Assembly (NCBI RefSeq): GCF_014642075.1
Contig: NZ_BMIK01000001.1
Location: forward strand, 749,915-813,914
Origin: Parapedobacter defluvii
Lineage (GTDB): Bacteria; Bacteroidota; Bacteroidia; Sphingobacteriales; Sphingobacteriaceae
Length of the DNA: 64,000 nucleotides
Reading direction: 5' to 3'
Part shown: one piece after another, positions 46,291 through 54,832 of the stretch
How the letters are laid out: every line of letters starts with the position of its first letter
Numbering within the stretch: the stretch's first letter is position 1
Notes under the pieces: model-generated
The model's input: only the letters and a program-made list of their open reading frames with translations
Database searches by the model: none
What the model was told of the DNA's origin: nothing
Program-made: the position numbers and the translations under genes

Positions 46291-48444
46291 ATGATGAAAA
46301 GGATGAAGACAAATTGCATGACCGCAATTACGTTTTGTTGCGGTTTCATGTTTTTTTTGGCGTGCAGGGGAAATCCGCCGGAGCCGCCACCCGTTATTAA
46401 ACAAACCGCTTATCTTTCGTTTGATGCAGCAACGGCCAACCAACTCGATATTACGGCTAAGAGCAGTCATCAATATCAAATACGAACGACGGGCGCGGAC
46501 CCGTATATCCAGCTATTACCGTTGACATCCGGACTTGCGGATGGCCATGTGGTATTAGCATTTGAATATCAAACCACTTCATCACTTCATCATTTACAGG
46601 TTTTTTTGGGGGCTCCGGTTAGCGAAGAACGTTCGCTAAAGACTTCACAGGTAGCATCCGCTCCGTCGTGGAAAACATTCTCCATTGATTTGGGCGACCA
46701 AATCAGGGATTTCAGTTGGGGCAACACGGGAGATTTCATCCGGCTGGACTTTGGCGATGAAGCGAACATCACGTTGGATATTAAGAATGTGCAGTTGCGC
46801 AAAAGAAATGAAGCGGAAGAAAAATTGGCCCGGGAGCGGGAGCTTTTCAGGCAGGATGACGAGGCATTGAACCAGGAGATTGCGGCCTATTTGAATCGGA
46901 GTTATCCCGCAGAAATTGCAGATGTATCGGTGAGTAAGGAGACAATTACGATACGTGGAACCCTCCCTGGGGGCGAAGCGGCGGTACTTGCGGAAGTTAT
47001 GCCTTATGAGCAGCTTAGCCGGATTGAGACATTTAAAAATAAACATCCGATCGATGGCTCACCGTTCAGTCTATCGTTGGATCGCTATGTAGAGCAGGAG
47101 GGATTTCGGTACGATAGAGCGCTTTCGGCGTGGGCGGTTGTTCGTGAAGGCGGTACCCGGGACGAGCTATTGTCACATGCCCACTATGCGAACGATATTC
47201 AGGCCCAATGGAGTATGCCAGCTCAGTCGCTTGCCCATAAAAAAGGGCTGGGAGGATTTTCCGCCAACCGGGGCTTTATCGAAGATCTCGATGACCTGCC
47301 GGTAGGTAGCGTAACCGTCAATGTGCCGATAACCAGCTTCCTCTATTTGAATGCACACCCAGGCGCTTACGTTCACGAATACGGTGGCCGGCCCTATTAT
47401 TTTGACCGTGCAAAAATAGACGAGTTGGATAAAACCTTCCGTGCTGCAGCGGCAAAAAATATCATTGTCTCTGCCATCATTTTAGTACAAAAAGCGGCGG
47501 AATGTGCAGATCCGGCAGTTGGCAGGTTGCTGCAGCACGAACACTATACCGCGGATGCGTTTTTTACGATGCCGAGGTTAGACAATGCGGAAAGCGTATA
47601 CTGCTATGCTGCGGCACTTGATTTTCTTGCCGACCGGTATTGCCGGCCCGGAAGCCCCTATGGACGGATCCATCACTGGATTATGCACAACGAAGTCGAC
47701 GCGGGAAGTACCTGGACCAACATGGGAAAAAATAGACCCTTGTTCGTGTTTTTAGACAACTATTACAAGTCAATGCGCATCTGCTATACCATTGCGAGAA
47801 ATTACGATGAACGGTCCGAAGTATTGGGGTCGTTTACCCATTCGTGGACAAATCCGGCTCCTGGCGGTGACTACGCTACCCTGGATATGATTAATGGATT
47901 ACTCCGGTATTCCGAGGTTGAAGGCGATTTCCAGTGGGGCTTAGCCTATCATCCCTATCCGGAAGATTTGAATGAACCCAAAACCTGGAACGATAGCCAG
48001 GCAACGTTCAGCACGAAAACTCCCCTGGTTACGTTCAAAAACCTGGAGGTACTGGATAATTGGGCTAAAAAACCGGAGAATACCTATTTGAAAACAAACA
48101 AGCGGACGATTTGGCTCTCAGAAAATGGGACCAATTCCCGTACGTATGCCGAAAAGGATTTACAAGAACAGGCTGCTGGGCTTGCCTATGCGTGGAAAAA
48201 ACTGGAACGTCTGGACGGAATTGATGCCATGCAGTGGCATAACTGGATCGATAACCGGGGTGAGTTCGGCTTACGGATCGGACTGCGCAGGTTTCCGGAT
48301 GATGAAGAGGATCCCGGAGGCAGGAAGCCGGTTTGGTATGTCTATCAGGCAGCGGGAACGGAACGTGAAGACGCTGTTTTCGAGCCGTATAAGTCAATCA
48401 TAGGCCTAAGTAATTGGGATGAGATTATCAAAGACATACAATGA
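46291..48444 (+). CDS. DUF5722 family lipoprotein, putative clan-A-like glycoside hydrolase
   Basis: A 717-residue lipoprotein; lipobox Phe-Phe-Leu-Ala-Cys with Cys25. Parts: an N-terminal beta-sandwich (about 37-170) of carbohydrate-binding type; a short charged helix (about 173-200); a small beta region; then a TIM-barrel-like domain from about 260 to the end, matching what I recall as DUF5722. The barrel has Asn467-Glu468 (MHNEVD) and Glu611 (WLSENG), the order and approximate separation expected for the acid/base on strand 4 and nucleophile on strand 7 of a retaining clan GH-A enzyme. The first residues (LGGFSANRGFIEDL) lie at the start of the barrel. This suggests an active endo- or exo-hydrolase, but the substrate is unknown. 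The N-terminal module recurs inside SusD A2. Confidence 0.8.
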   Translation: MMKRMKTNCMTAITFCCGFMFFLACRGNPPEPPPVIKQTAYLSFDAATANQLDITAKSSHQYQIRTTGADPYIQLLPLTSGLADGHVVLAFEYQTTSSLHHLQVFLGAPVSEERSLKTSQVASAPSWKTFSIDLGDQIRDFSWGNTGDFIRLDFGDEANITLDIKNVQLRKRNEAEEKLARERELFRQDDEALNQEIAAYLNRSYPAEIADVSVSKETITIRGTLPGGEAAVLAEVMPYEQLSRIETFKNKHPIDGSPFSLSLDRYVEQEGFRYDRALSAWAVVREGGTRDELLSHAHYANDIQAQWSMPAQSLAHKKGLGGFSANRGFIEDLDDLPVGSVTVNVPITSFLYLNAHPGAYVHEYGGRPYYFDRAKIDELDKTFRAAAAKNIIVSAIILVQKAAECADPAVGRLLQHEHYTADAFFTMPRLDNAESVYCYAAALDFLADRYCRPGSPYGRIHHWIMHNEVDAGSTWTNMGKNRPLFVFLDNYYKSMRICYTIARNYDERSEVLGSFTHSWTNPAPGGDYATLDMINGLLRYSEVEGDFQWGLAYHPYPEDLNEPKTWNDSQATFSTKTPLVTFKNLEVLDNWAKKPENTYLKTNKRTIWLSENGTNSRTYAEKDLQEQAAGLAYAWKKLERLDGIDAMQWHNWIDNRGEFGLRIGLRRFPDDEEDPGGRKPVWYVYQAAGTEREDAVFEPYKSIIGLSNWDEIIKDIQ
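46408..46800 (+). other. N-terminal beta-sandwich module of the DUF5722 protein
   Basis: Codes for residues about 40-170. Recurrent motifs are IRTTGADPYI, LAFEYQTTSS, SWKTFSIDL and LDIKNVQLR, shared in the same order with the insert in SusD A2 (25613-26089). It is probably a jelly-roll carbohydrate-binding module that holds the enzyme near its glycan. Confidence 0.65.
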
Positions 48445-48483
48445 TGAATAACCTGAATTGAACTACAGAAAGATACTAAAACT

Positions 48484-50289
48484 ATGAATAAATTAACACG
48501 TAATTTTATCGTCCTCATTGGACTTGCGCTTCCCACGATGCTTCATGCCCAATTCATCAACAGCGACCAATGGGCCATGACCGATGCGTTGGGCCGGAAA
48601 GCGAGCGGATATGAGATTGCCGGAGGCAAGAAAAAAGATAAGTTCGTCGCGATGTTTTATTGGACATGGCACCAAGGTAACGACGATACGACTTATCAGG
48701 TAAAGAATATCACAGAAATCGTCCGGGAACACCCCGAGGCGATGAAGGATTACAACCACCCGGCGTGGGGAACCAAAAGACCCGGTTTTTTTTACTGGGA
48801 ACAACCCTTGTTTGGCTATTACAAAACTACCGATCCCTGGGTGTTGCGCAAGCATGCGGAGATGCTGGCGGATGCAGGCGTGGATGCCGTGTTTTTTGAC
48901 TGCACCAACGGCAGTCTCACGTGGCAGGACTCATACGAAGCGCTGCTAAAAACCTGGGACCAGGCACAGCGTGATGGCGTGAAGGTTCCCAAAATTGCGT
49001 TTATGCTGCCTTTTGGCCCGGTACCCAATGCATTGGTTTCGTTGCGACAGCTTTATCAAGATCTTTATAAGCCGGGCCGGTATAAAGACCTTTGGTTTGT
49101 CTGGAAAGGAAAGCCGTGTATCATGGGCTATCCCGATAACCTGACCGATACGGAAGAAGATCGGGAGATTGCTGAGTTTTTTACCTTCCGTCCGGGCCAA
49201 CCGGATTATGTGGACGGCCCTAAACGGGATGACCAATGGGGATGGCTGGAAAACTACCCGCAGCATGGCTATGTAAAAGGAAGTGATGGTAAATTTGAAC
49301 AGGTTACTGTGGGGGTTGCGCAGAATGCCGGTCCGGAAACCAACGGTCATTGCAGCGCCTTTAACCTGCCGGGTACATTCGGACGCAGCTTCAGCCAGCG
49401 CAACGGGTTTGACCCACGGGTAGATGGTTATCTATACGGCTGGAATTTCCAGGAGCAATGGGACCGGGCCAATGAACTCGATCCGGAACTGGTATTTATA
49501 ACCGGATGGAACGAATACATTGCAGGTCAATGGCTGCCCGAACACGGTTGGACCGGCGACCCTTTTTCATTTGTCGACCAATTCGATTGGGAACACAGCC
49601 GTGATATCGAGCCGAACAAGGGATGGGGCGATAAAGGCGATGTATATTACCTCCAATTGATTGACAATGTGCGTAAATTCAAAGGGATGGCACCCCCTGA
49701 AAAGGCATCGGCACCTAAAACCGTACGGATCAATAGGTGGGCGGATTGGGACAATGTAACTCCTTATTTCAAGCACTACAAGGGCAATACGCTACACCGC
49801 GACCATCGCGGACGGTACGATCGGTATTACACAAACACTACCGGAAGAAACGACATTGTCGGCGCCAAGGTGGCACGGGATGACAAACAACTCTATTTTT
49901 ATGTAGAAACTGCCGATAAGCTGACCTCACCGCAGGACCGGAACTGGATGATGCTGTTCATCGATACCGACCGTAATAAAGCCACGGGGTGGAATGGTTA
50001 CGACATCATTGTGAACCGGGTGAATCCGCGGGGCAACCAAGCGGTGGTGGAACGGAATGTAGGAAACCGATGGGAATGGGAAGAAACGGCAGCGGTACCC
50101 TTTTCGGTCGATGGAAATAAACTCACATTCGGCGTAGATAAGCATGTGCTTGGTTTGGGAGCGGGAGCCGTGGATATTGAATTTAAATGGAATGACAACA
50201 TGCAGGAAAACGGGAACATCATGGATTTCTATGTAAATGGAGATGCAGCTCCCGGCGGACGGTTTAATTTTGTCTATTCTGCAAAATGA
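48484..50289 (+). CDS. GH71/GH99-like secreted hydrolase with CBM9-like C-terminal domain (paralogue 1)
   Basis: A 601-residue secreted protein (signal to Leu-His-Ala-Gln). The TIM-barrel-like N-terminal domain (about 50-390) has FYWTWHQG, MLADAGVDAVFFDCTN and FITGWNEYIAG with Glu344, the pattern seen in GH71/GH99-like and WbsX proteins. The C-terminal 190 residues (ADWDNVTPYFKHY, GRNDIVGAKVARDDKQLYFYVETAD, LFIDTDRNKATGWNGYDIIV) form a beta-sandwich resembling CBM9. The next two paralogues (51375 and 56392) share this architecture, starting DALGR or DDLGR and ending near DGD/NGDAAPGGRFN. The exact family was not assigned. Its stop overlaps the start of the following decayed gene (ATGA), indicating coupled translation. 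Confidence 0.82.
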   Translation: MNKLTRNFIVLIGLALPTMLHAQFINSDQWAMTDALGRKASGYEIAGGKKKDKFVAMFYWTWHQGNDDTTYQVKNITEIVREHPEAMKDYNHPAWGTKRPGFFYWEQPLFGYYKTTDPWVLRKHAEMLADAGVDAVFFDCTNGSLTWQDSYEALLKTWDQAQRDGVKVPKIAFMLPFGPVPNALVSLRQLYQDLYKPGRYKDLWFVWKGKPCIMGYPDNLTDTEEDREIAEFFTFRPGQPDYVDGPKRDDQWGWLENYPQHGYVKGSDGKFEQVTVGVAQNAGPETNGHCSAFNLPGTFGRSFSQRNGFDPRVDGYLYGWNFQEQWDRANELDPELVFITGWNEYIAGQWLPEHGWTGDPFSFVDQFDWEHSRDIEPNKGWGDKGDVYYLQLIDNVRKFKGMAPPEKASAPKTVRINRWADWDNVTPYFKHYKGNTLHRDHRGRYDRYYTNTTGRNDIVGAKVARDDKQLYFYVETADKLTSPQDRNWMMLFIDTDRNKATGWNGYDIIVNRVNPRGNQAVVERNVGNRWEWEETAAVPFSVDGNKLTFGVDKHVLGLGAGAVDIEFKWNDNMQENGNIMDFYVNGDAAPGGRFNFVYSAK

Positions 50290-51363
50290 CAACAAAGAAT
50301 AACCTGTCGTTTTTACTCCTTATTTTCTGTTGTAATTTTAGTTACACATTGAAAGGACAGGAAACGCCCATTCACAGCATCGGCAATGGTCAGATGCTGG
50401 TTTACGGTCGGCAAGCATGTGGAGTTTACGGGATACCTCATCATCCAAGCATTCAACTACTTGGAAGAAACCGGAGACGATGCGTTTGTAAAAGAGATCT
50501 TCCCGATGCTTAACTGGGCCTGGCAGGTGCAGGCCGAGGAATTGATCCAGGGAATGCTTCCGTTTAATGGCGATGAAACTTATGTAGCCGGGGGTATTTT
50601 GCCGAGAGAGGCACTTTGCGATGGTTCCGCGGAAGCCACGTTGCTATTCATCAATGCAAGTGAGGATTTGCTGGCATGGTCAAAAGATAAACAGATGTGG
50701 AATGAGAAAGAAATGACTTTGGCCGAACAGATTTTAACGGATACTAAAGACCGCTATCGGAGAAATTTTATTTCGGAAGGCAGGTTGCAAACCAATAACC
50801 CCGACCGGATGGAAGGGCAGGAATATCCGTTGTTTCGGCATGGGGTATGCGAGCAGATAGGCCGCGTTGAAGGTTGCGAAGTCTTCGGATGGACACAAAA
50901 AACCCAGACCAACCGATATCTTTGCGCCAATTGTTTTGCCAAATCGTCGCTTCCGGCCGTTCGGTCGAACGTTTATTTCATACCTTCCGTTACCCTGACA
51001 CCCTGTTATATCAACGATTCTTTTCTTGACGGGAATTTGACGTCCCGTTTTGTCGAAGAGCTGGCCAGCGATTACATAAAAACGGGCAGATTCCCGTCTC
51101 AACAGCAGGGTACGGGGCAGTATAAGATATTGGGGTATGACTACGGCTTTTTCCTTTATGCGCTAACCCAAATTAATCATCAGCTTCGATATAAAATCTA
51201 TGAAGAAATGATGGAGGCGATCGATAAAACGGGAGCTTGGGTGGAATATTACATGGAAGGTAAACCAAACGGAACCTTTTGCCGTCCCTGGGAGAGTGCC
51301 ATCAATATAGAGGCAGCTATTCTCTTTGCTGAACGTGAAGGGGCAATGGATAAAAAGAAATAA
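50286..51363 (+). pseudogene. decayed secreted (alpha/alpha)-barrel-like protein: intact start, frameshift and internal loss
   Basis: Translation would start at ATG 50286, overlapping the upstream stop, and gives a good signal peptide (MTTKNNLSFLLLIF to LKGQ) plus about 18 residues (IGNGQMLVYG) before running out of frame and stopping at 50513. The rest of a helical enzyme-like protein is read in the next frame from about 50410 to 51363 (GYLIIQAFNYLEETGDDAF, LNWAWQVQAEELIQGMLPFNGDETYVAGGILPRE). An 8-bp direct repeat gtttacgg (50400-50407 and 50424-50431) sits at the junction. The simplest reading is that the N-terminal half has been deleted, leaving signal and C-terminal parts out of frame. 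The C-terminal part looks like an (alpha/alpha)6 barrel, but no family was recognised. A functional internal start at 50386 is possible but would lack a signal peptide. Confidence 0.65.
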
Positions 51364-51374
51364 TAAAAAATCAA

Positions 51375-53450
51375 ATGAGAAATTTGTTTCGCAACCCGAC
51401 GATTATCTTATTATTGCCGATAATGGTGTTTTTTACGGCATGTAAATCGGTACAAAAGAATCGTAACCTAACGATCGAAAAACAACAGCAATCCGGAGCT
51501 TTGGATTCCAATTACCGCGATTTGTATACAGACACGTGGGTCGCTTCGGATGCCTTAGGCCGGACAATGCCAACCTACGAAGAAGTCGGCCCCGTGAAAG
51601 ACGACCAACGCAGGGTGGTTGGTATTTTTTACATTACCTGGCATGGCGATAGCAACGCCGATCAACCGGCACCCTATACGGCCGACGTGTCCCGTATATT
51701 AGCGGCCGACCCGGCAGCCCGGTTGGATGCAAAGCATCCGTTGTGGACCGCGGGATCGTACCATTGGGGCGAGCCTGAAATGGGGTATTTCCTGAGTAAA
51801 GATACCTATGTGATCCGGAAAGACATGTCCATGTTGGCCGATGCCGGCGTGGATGTGCTGGTGATGGACGTCACCAATGCGGTGCGCTACTGGGATGAAT
51901 GGGAGGTACTTTTTAAGACCATGCAGGAGATGAGGGCCGAAGGTAATAAAGTGCCGCAATTCTGTTTCTGGGCATTTAACGGGCCGGTGATTACCGTCGT
52001 GCAGGATCTCTACGACCGTATTTATAAAACAGAACGCTTCCGTGACTTGTGGTTCTACTGGGATGGTAAACCGTTGCTGCTGTATAACGGAAATCCGAAA
52101 TACGACGCCAATGGACAGGATGCCAAGCAGCCCAACCCGCATTATGATCCGGCGGCCAAAACCGACGTCAACCATCCCCATTACGGCGATCCGGACTATA
52201 CGGAGGAGTTTTACAGCGATTATACCCGGGAGGTAAAGGATTTTTTTACCTTACGTACCATGTGGTGGGGTTATTATAAATGGGCGGGTAAACGGTTTGT
52301 GGGTACGGAAGACAACTGGAGTTTTGGTTATGATCTTGGCAATGAATCTGTGCGGGGAATGGATCCGGACAGCCTGGTTTCAAGGCACGAGGGAAAAAAG
52401 GAGCAGGCGGCGGTCACTCCGGCCCAGCATCCGTCGAGTCTGGTGGGTAAATCGTGGACCCGCCAACATGGGGAGCCCCGCCTGAACGATCAGGACCTGC
52501 CTGAGCCTGTGGAAGTACCCTGGCTGAAGAAAACCGTTGTCCATCCGGAAGGTTATGGAATTTACTTTCAGGAGCGGTGGGAAGAAGCGCTCCGTTCTGA
52601 TCCGCAATTTTTATACCTCAACGACTGGAATGAATGGACTGCGGGAAAATACCATCCCGAAGAAGGAAAAACAACCGACTTTATGCGGCGTAAAAGTCCG
52701 TATTTCTTTGTAGACCAATACAATGCTGAATTCAATCGGGCTATTCAACCCATGAAAGGAGGCTATACGGACAATTATTACATGCAAATGGCGCAGAACA
52801 TCCGCAGGTATAAGGGGGTACGGCCCATTCCCGAATTATATGGAAACCATCCCGTAGCAATCGATGGCAATTTTACCGATTGGAATGAGGTCGCAGTGGA
52901 ATACCGTGATACGAAGGCAGATGTAGCGCATCGTGATTACAAAGGATATGGTGGGCTGCATTATTCGAACACATCCGGCCGGAATGATATGATTACCACC
53001 AAGGTCGCGTTCGATAAGACATCGGTTGCCTTCTATGTGCAAACATCCGGAAACCTGTCGCCCCACACCGATCATAACTGGATGCTGCTATTGATTGATG
53101 CCGATCAGAACCCCGAAACCGGATGGTTTGGCTACGATTTTTTGGTAAACAAAAACGTGAAAAACGGCAACCAAACTACACTCATGCGTTACGATGCCAC
53201 ACGCAAAGAGGATCCCTGGCAGCTTGTCACGGAATTGGACTATCGTTACCAAGGGGATAAAATGGAACTAGCCATTCCAAGGAAACTGCTCGGACTTACC
53301 GGGAATTCTGTGAGCTTTGATTTTAAATGGAGCGATAATGCTGCTGATTTGACCGACCCGATTTCTCTCTGTGTAGACGGGGATACGGCACCCAACAGGC
53401 GGTTCAACTACCGTTGTATATGGCATAAAAAAGAAGATAAGATAAGATAG
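51375..53450 (+). CDS. GH71/GH99-like lipoprotein hydrolase with CBM9-like domain (paralogue 2)
   Basis: A 691-residue lipoprotein; lipobox Phe-Phe-Thr-Ala-Cys with Cys23. It has the same architecture as the proteins at 48484 and 56392: SDALGRTMPTYEEVG, FYITWHG, MLADAGVDVLVMDVTN, then FLYLNDWNEWTAGKY with candidate catalytic Glu420, then a C-terminal CBM9-like sandwich (GRNDMITTKVAFDKTSVAFYVQTSG, LLIDADQNPETGWFGYDFLV). It differs by an insertion near residues 243-290 (a loop rich in Pro, His and Asp) and another near 325-360. The C-terminus carries an extra tail, CIWHKKE, which is partly repeated in the intergenic DNA at 53592-53633. Confidence 0.82.
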   Translation: MRNLFRNPTIILLLPIMVFFTACKSVQKNRNLTIEKQQQSGALDSNYRDLYTDTWVASDALGRTMPTYEEVGPVKDDQRRVVGIFYITWHGDSNADQPAPYTADVSRILAADPAARLDAKHPLWTAGSYHWGEPEMGYFLSKDTYVIRKDMSMLADAGVDVLVMDVTNAVRYWDEWEVLFKTMQEMRAEGNKVPQFCFWAFNGPVITVVQDLYDRIYKTERFRDLWFYWDGKPLLLYNGNPKYDANGQDAKQPNPHYDPAAKTDVNHPHYGDPDYTEEFYSDYTREVKDFFTLRTMWWGYYKWAGKRFVGTEDNWSFGYDLGNESVRGMDPDSLVSRHEGKKEQAAVTPAQHPSSLVGKSWTRQHGEPRLNDQDLPEPVEVPWLKKTVVHPEGYGIYFQERWEEALRSDPQFLYLNDWNEWTAGKYHPEEGKTTDFMRRKSPYFFVDQYNAEFNRAIQPMKGGYTDNYYMQMAQNIRRYKGVRPIPELYGNHPVAIDGNFTDWNEVAVEYRDTKADVAHRDYKGYGGLHYSNTSGRNDMITTKVAFDKTSVAFYVQTSGNLSPHTDHNWMLLLIDADQNPETGWFGYDFLVNKNVKNGNQTTLMRYDATRKEDPWQLVTELDYRYQGDKMELAIPRKLLGLTGNSVSFDFKWSDNAADLTDPISLCVDGDTAPNRRFNYRCIWHKKEDKIR
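53415..53450 (+). repeat. first copy of duplicated gene tail (CIWHKKE)
   Basis: The end of paralogue 2. The 18-bp stretch atatggcataaaaaagaa at 53418-53435 recurs exactly at 53601-53618 in the following intergenic region, in the same orientation, 183 bp away. Confidence 0.8.
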
Positions 53451-53474
53451 ATAGTTGCTGTGCATAGTTGCGGG

Positions 53475-53490
53475 CCACCCATTGGGGTGG
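53475..53490 (+). terminator. weak hairpin after GH99-like paralogue 2
   Basis: ccaccc (53475-53480), a 4-nt loop attg, then gggtgg (53485-53490): a GC-rich stem shortly after the stop at 53450. No T-run follows, so termination is probably partial at best. A new promoter lies just downstream. Confidence 0.3.
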
Positions 53491-53542
53491 GAGCGGGTTG
53501 TCAATACGAAGGTTATCTGACTTATAGGTCAGTATAGTACGG

Positions 53543-53573
53543 GTTGCCGATGCTGGCCGGGTGGTTATATTTG
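53543..53573 (+). promoter_or_regulatory. predicted internal promoter of the plus-arm operon
   Basis: GTTG (53543-53546), 19 bp, TATATTTG (53566-53573): exact -7 box and one mismatch at -33 to the Bacteroidota consensus. It would start transcripts near 53580, about 60 nt before the WbsX-like lipoprotein, allowing the last three genes of the arm to be expressed separately from the upstream quartet. Confidence 0.55.
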
Positions 53574-53591
53574 CGATGTTATAAATCTATG

Positions 53592-53633
53592 TGTCACTGC
53601 ATATGGCATAAAAAAGAAACTAAAGCAAAATAA
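53592..53633 (+). repeat. second, non-coding copy of the duplicated gene tail
   Basis: Read in frame it gives Cys-His-Cys-Ile-Trp-His-Lys-Lys-Glu followed by a short tail and TAA, echoing the real C-terminus of paralogue 2. It has no upstream frame of its own and lies between the predicted promoter (53543-53573) and the next gene. It looks like the remnant of a partial duplication or of a lost paralogue. Confidence 0.6.
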
Positions 53634-53641
53634 CACAGTAT

Positions 53642-54832
53642 ATGTACCTACTAACCCGAAACAGCAACCTGTTCCTCTGGACGATATTGACCGTCGGAAT
53701 AGTAGCAGGCTGCCAACAACCGGAAAAACCCAAACAAGCATACGATGTGGCTGCTTTTTACTGGCCGGCGTATCATTACGAACCCCGTGCAGAATTTCTG
53801 TTCCCCGATAAAAAGGGCGAATGGGAAATTATCTACAATGCCAAACCCAAAGAGGAAGGGCATGCACAACCCAAGGTGCCGCTGTGGGGGTATCTGGACG
53901 AAGCCGATTCGGCCGATATGGATAAAAAAATAACAGCGGCGGTGAGTCATGGCGTCAATACCTTCATCTTTGACTGGTATTGGTACGAAGGACAGCCCTT
54001 CCTGGAAAGCTGCGTGAACGATGGATTCCTGAAAGCGAATAAAGGGCGCATGAATTTTTACCTGATGTGGGCCAACCACGACGCGACTACGTATTGGGAT
54101 GTGGATAACCCGAAAATCGATTCGGTGATCTGGAAAGGTGGAGTGGACCGCGAACAGTTTGATAACGTAGTGGATCGGGTAATTGAAAAATATTTCCGTG
54201 ATCCATCGTATTACAAAATCAAGGGTGAACCGGTGTTTTGTATCTATGAGCTACAGACTTTGATCAACGGTTTGGGAGGCCCTCAGCAAACCAAGGAAGC
54301 GTTGGATGATTTTCGGGCGAAAGTAAAAGCCGCAGGTTTCCCGGGACTACATCTGCAGGGGATCCTATGGTCGGCCCTGCCCTCCACGATTGCGGGGGTA
54401 CCCGGCGATCAGATTGAAACGCAGGAAGACGTCCTGAAGTACTTCGGGTTCAATAGCCTGACTAACTATTGCTGGGCGCACCTCCAAAATCCCGATGGGG
54501 ACTATACGCAGTGGGCGGAAGCTTCCACGGCCATGTGGACCGATTTTGACCGGGATTTTTCCATTCCTTATTTTCCAAACGTAACGGTGGGATGGGATGC
54601 AAACCCCCGCTTTCTTTTCAAGGCGGGATACATTACCAATCCGGCGCCCGAAAAGTTTGCCACGTATGTGGAAAAGGCCAAAGCCTACGCAGACGCTCAT
54701 CCCGACCAGCCCAAGTTAATTACCATCAACGCATGGAACGAGTGGTCCGAGGGGAGTTACCTGGAACCGGATACGGTACATGGTCTGGGTTATTTGGAAG
54801 TGCTAAAAAAAGCCTTTGTTGAAAATGAATAA
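53642..54832 (+). CDS. WbsX/GH99-like domain lipoprotein
   Basis: A 396-residue lipoprotein; lipobox Val-Ala-Gly-Cys with Cys24. The single barrel domain begins VAAFYWPAYHYEP, has TFIFDWYWYEGQPFLE and MNFYLMWANHD, and ends with NAWNEWSEGSYLEPD, all typical of the WbsX/GH99-like family, where related enzymes are endo-alpha-mannanases/mannosidases or of unknown specificity. The Glu in NEWSEG is the likely catalytic residue. Unlike the three larger paralogues it has no CBM9-like domain. Its own promoter is predicted upstream. The next gene (GH20) starts inside its last codons (ATG 54825), so the two are probably co-translated. Confidence 0.85.
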   Translation: MYLLTRNSNLFLWTILTVGIVAGCQQPEKPKQAYDVAAFYWPAYHYEPRAEFLFPDKKGEWEIIYNAKPKEEGHAQPKVPLWGYLDEADSADMDKKITAAVSHGVNTFIFDWYWYEGQPFLESCVNDGFLKANKGRMNFYLMWANHDATTYWDVDNPKIDSVIWKGGVDREQFDNVVDRVIEKYFRDPSYYKIKGEPVFCIYELQTLINGLGGPQQTKEALDDFRAKVKAAGFPGLHLQGILWSALPSTIAGVPGDQIETQEDVLKYFGFNSLTNYCWAHLQNPDGDYTQWAEASTAMWTDFDRDFSIPYFPNVTVGWDANPRFLFKAGYITNPAPEKFATYVEKAKAYADAHPDQPKLITINAWNEWSEGSYLEPDTVHGLGYLEVLKKAFVENE

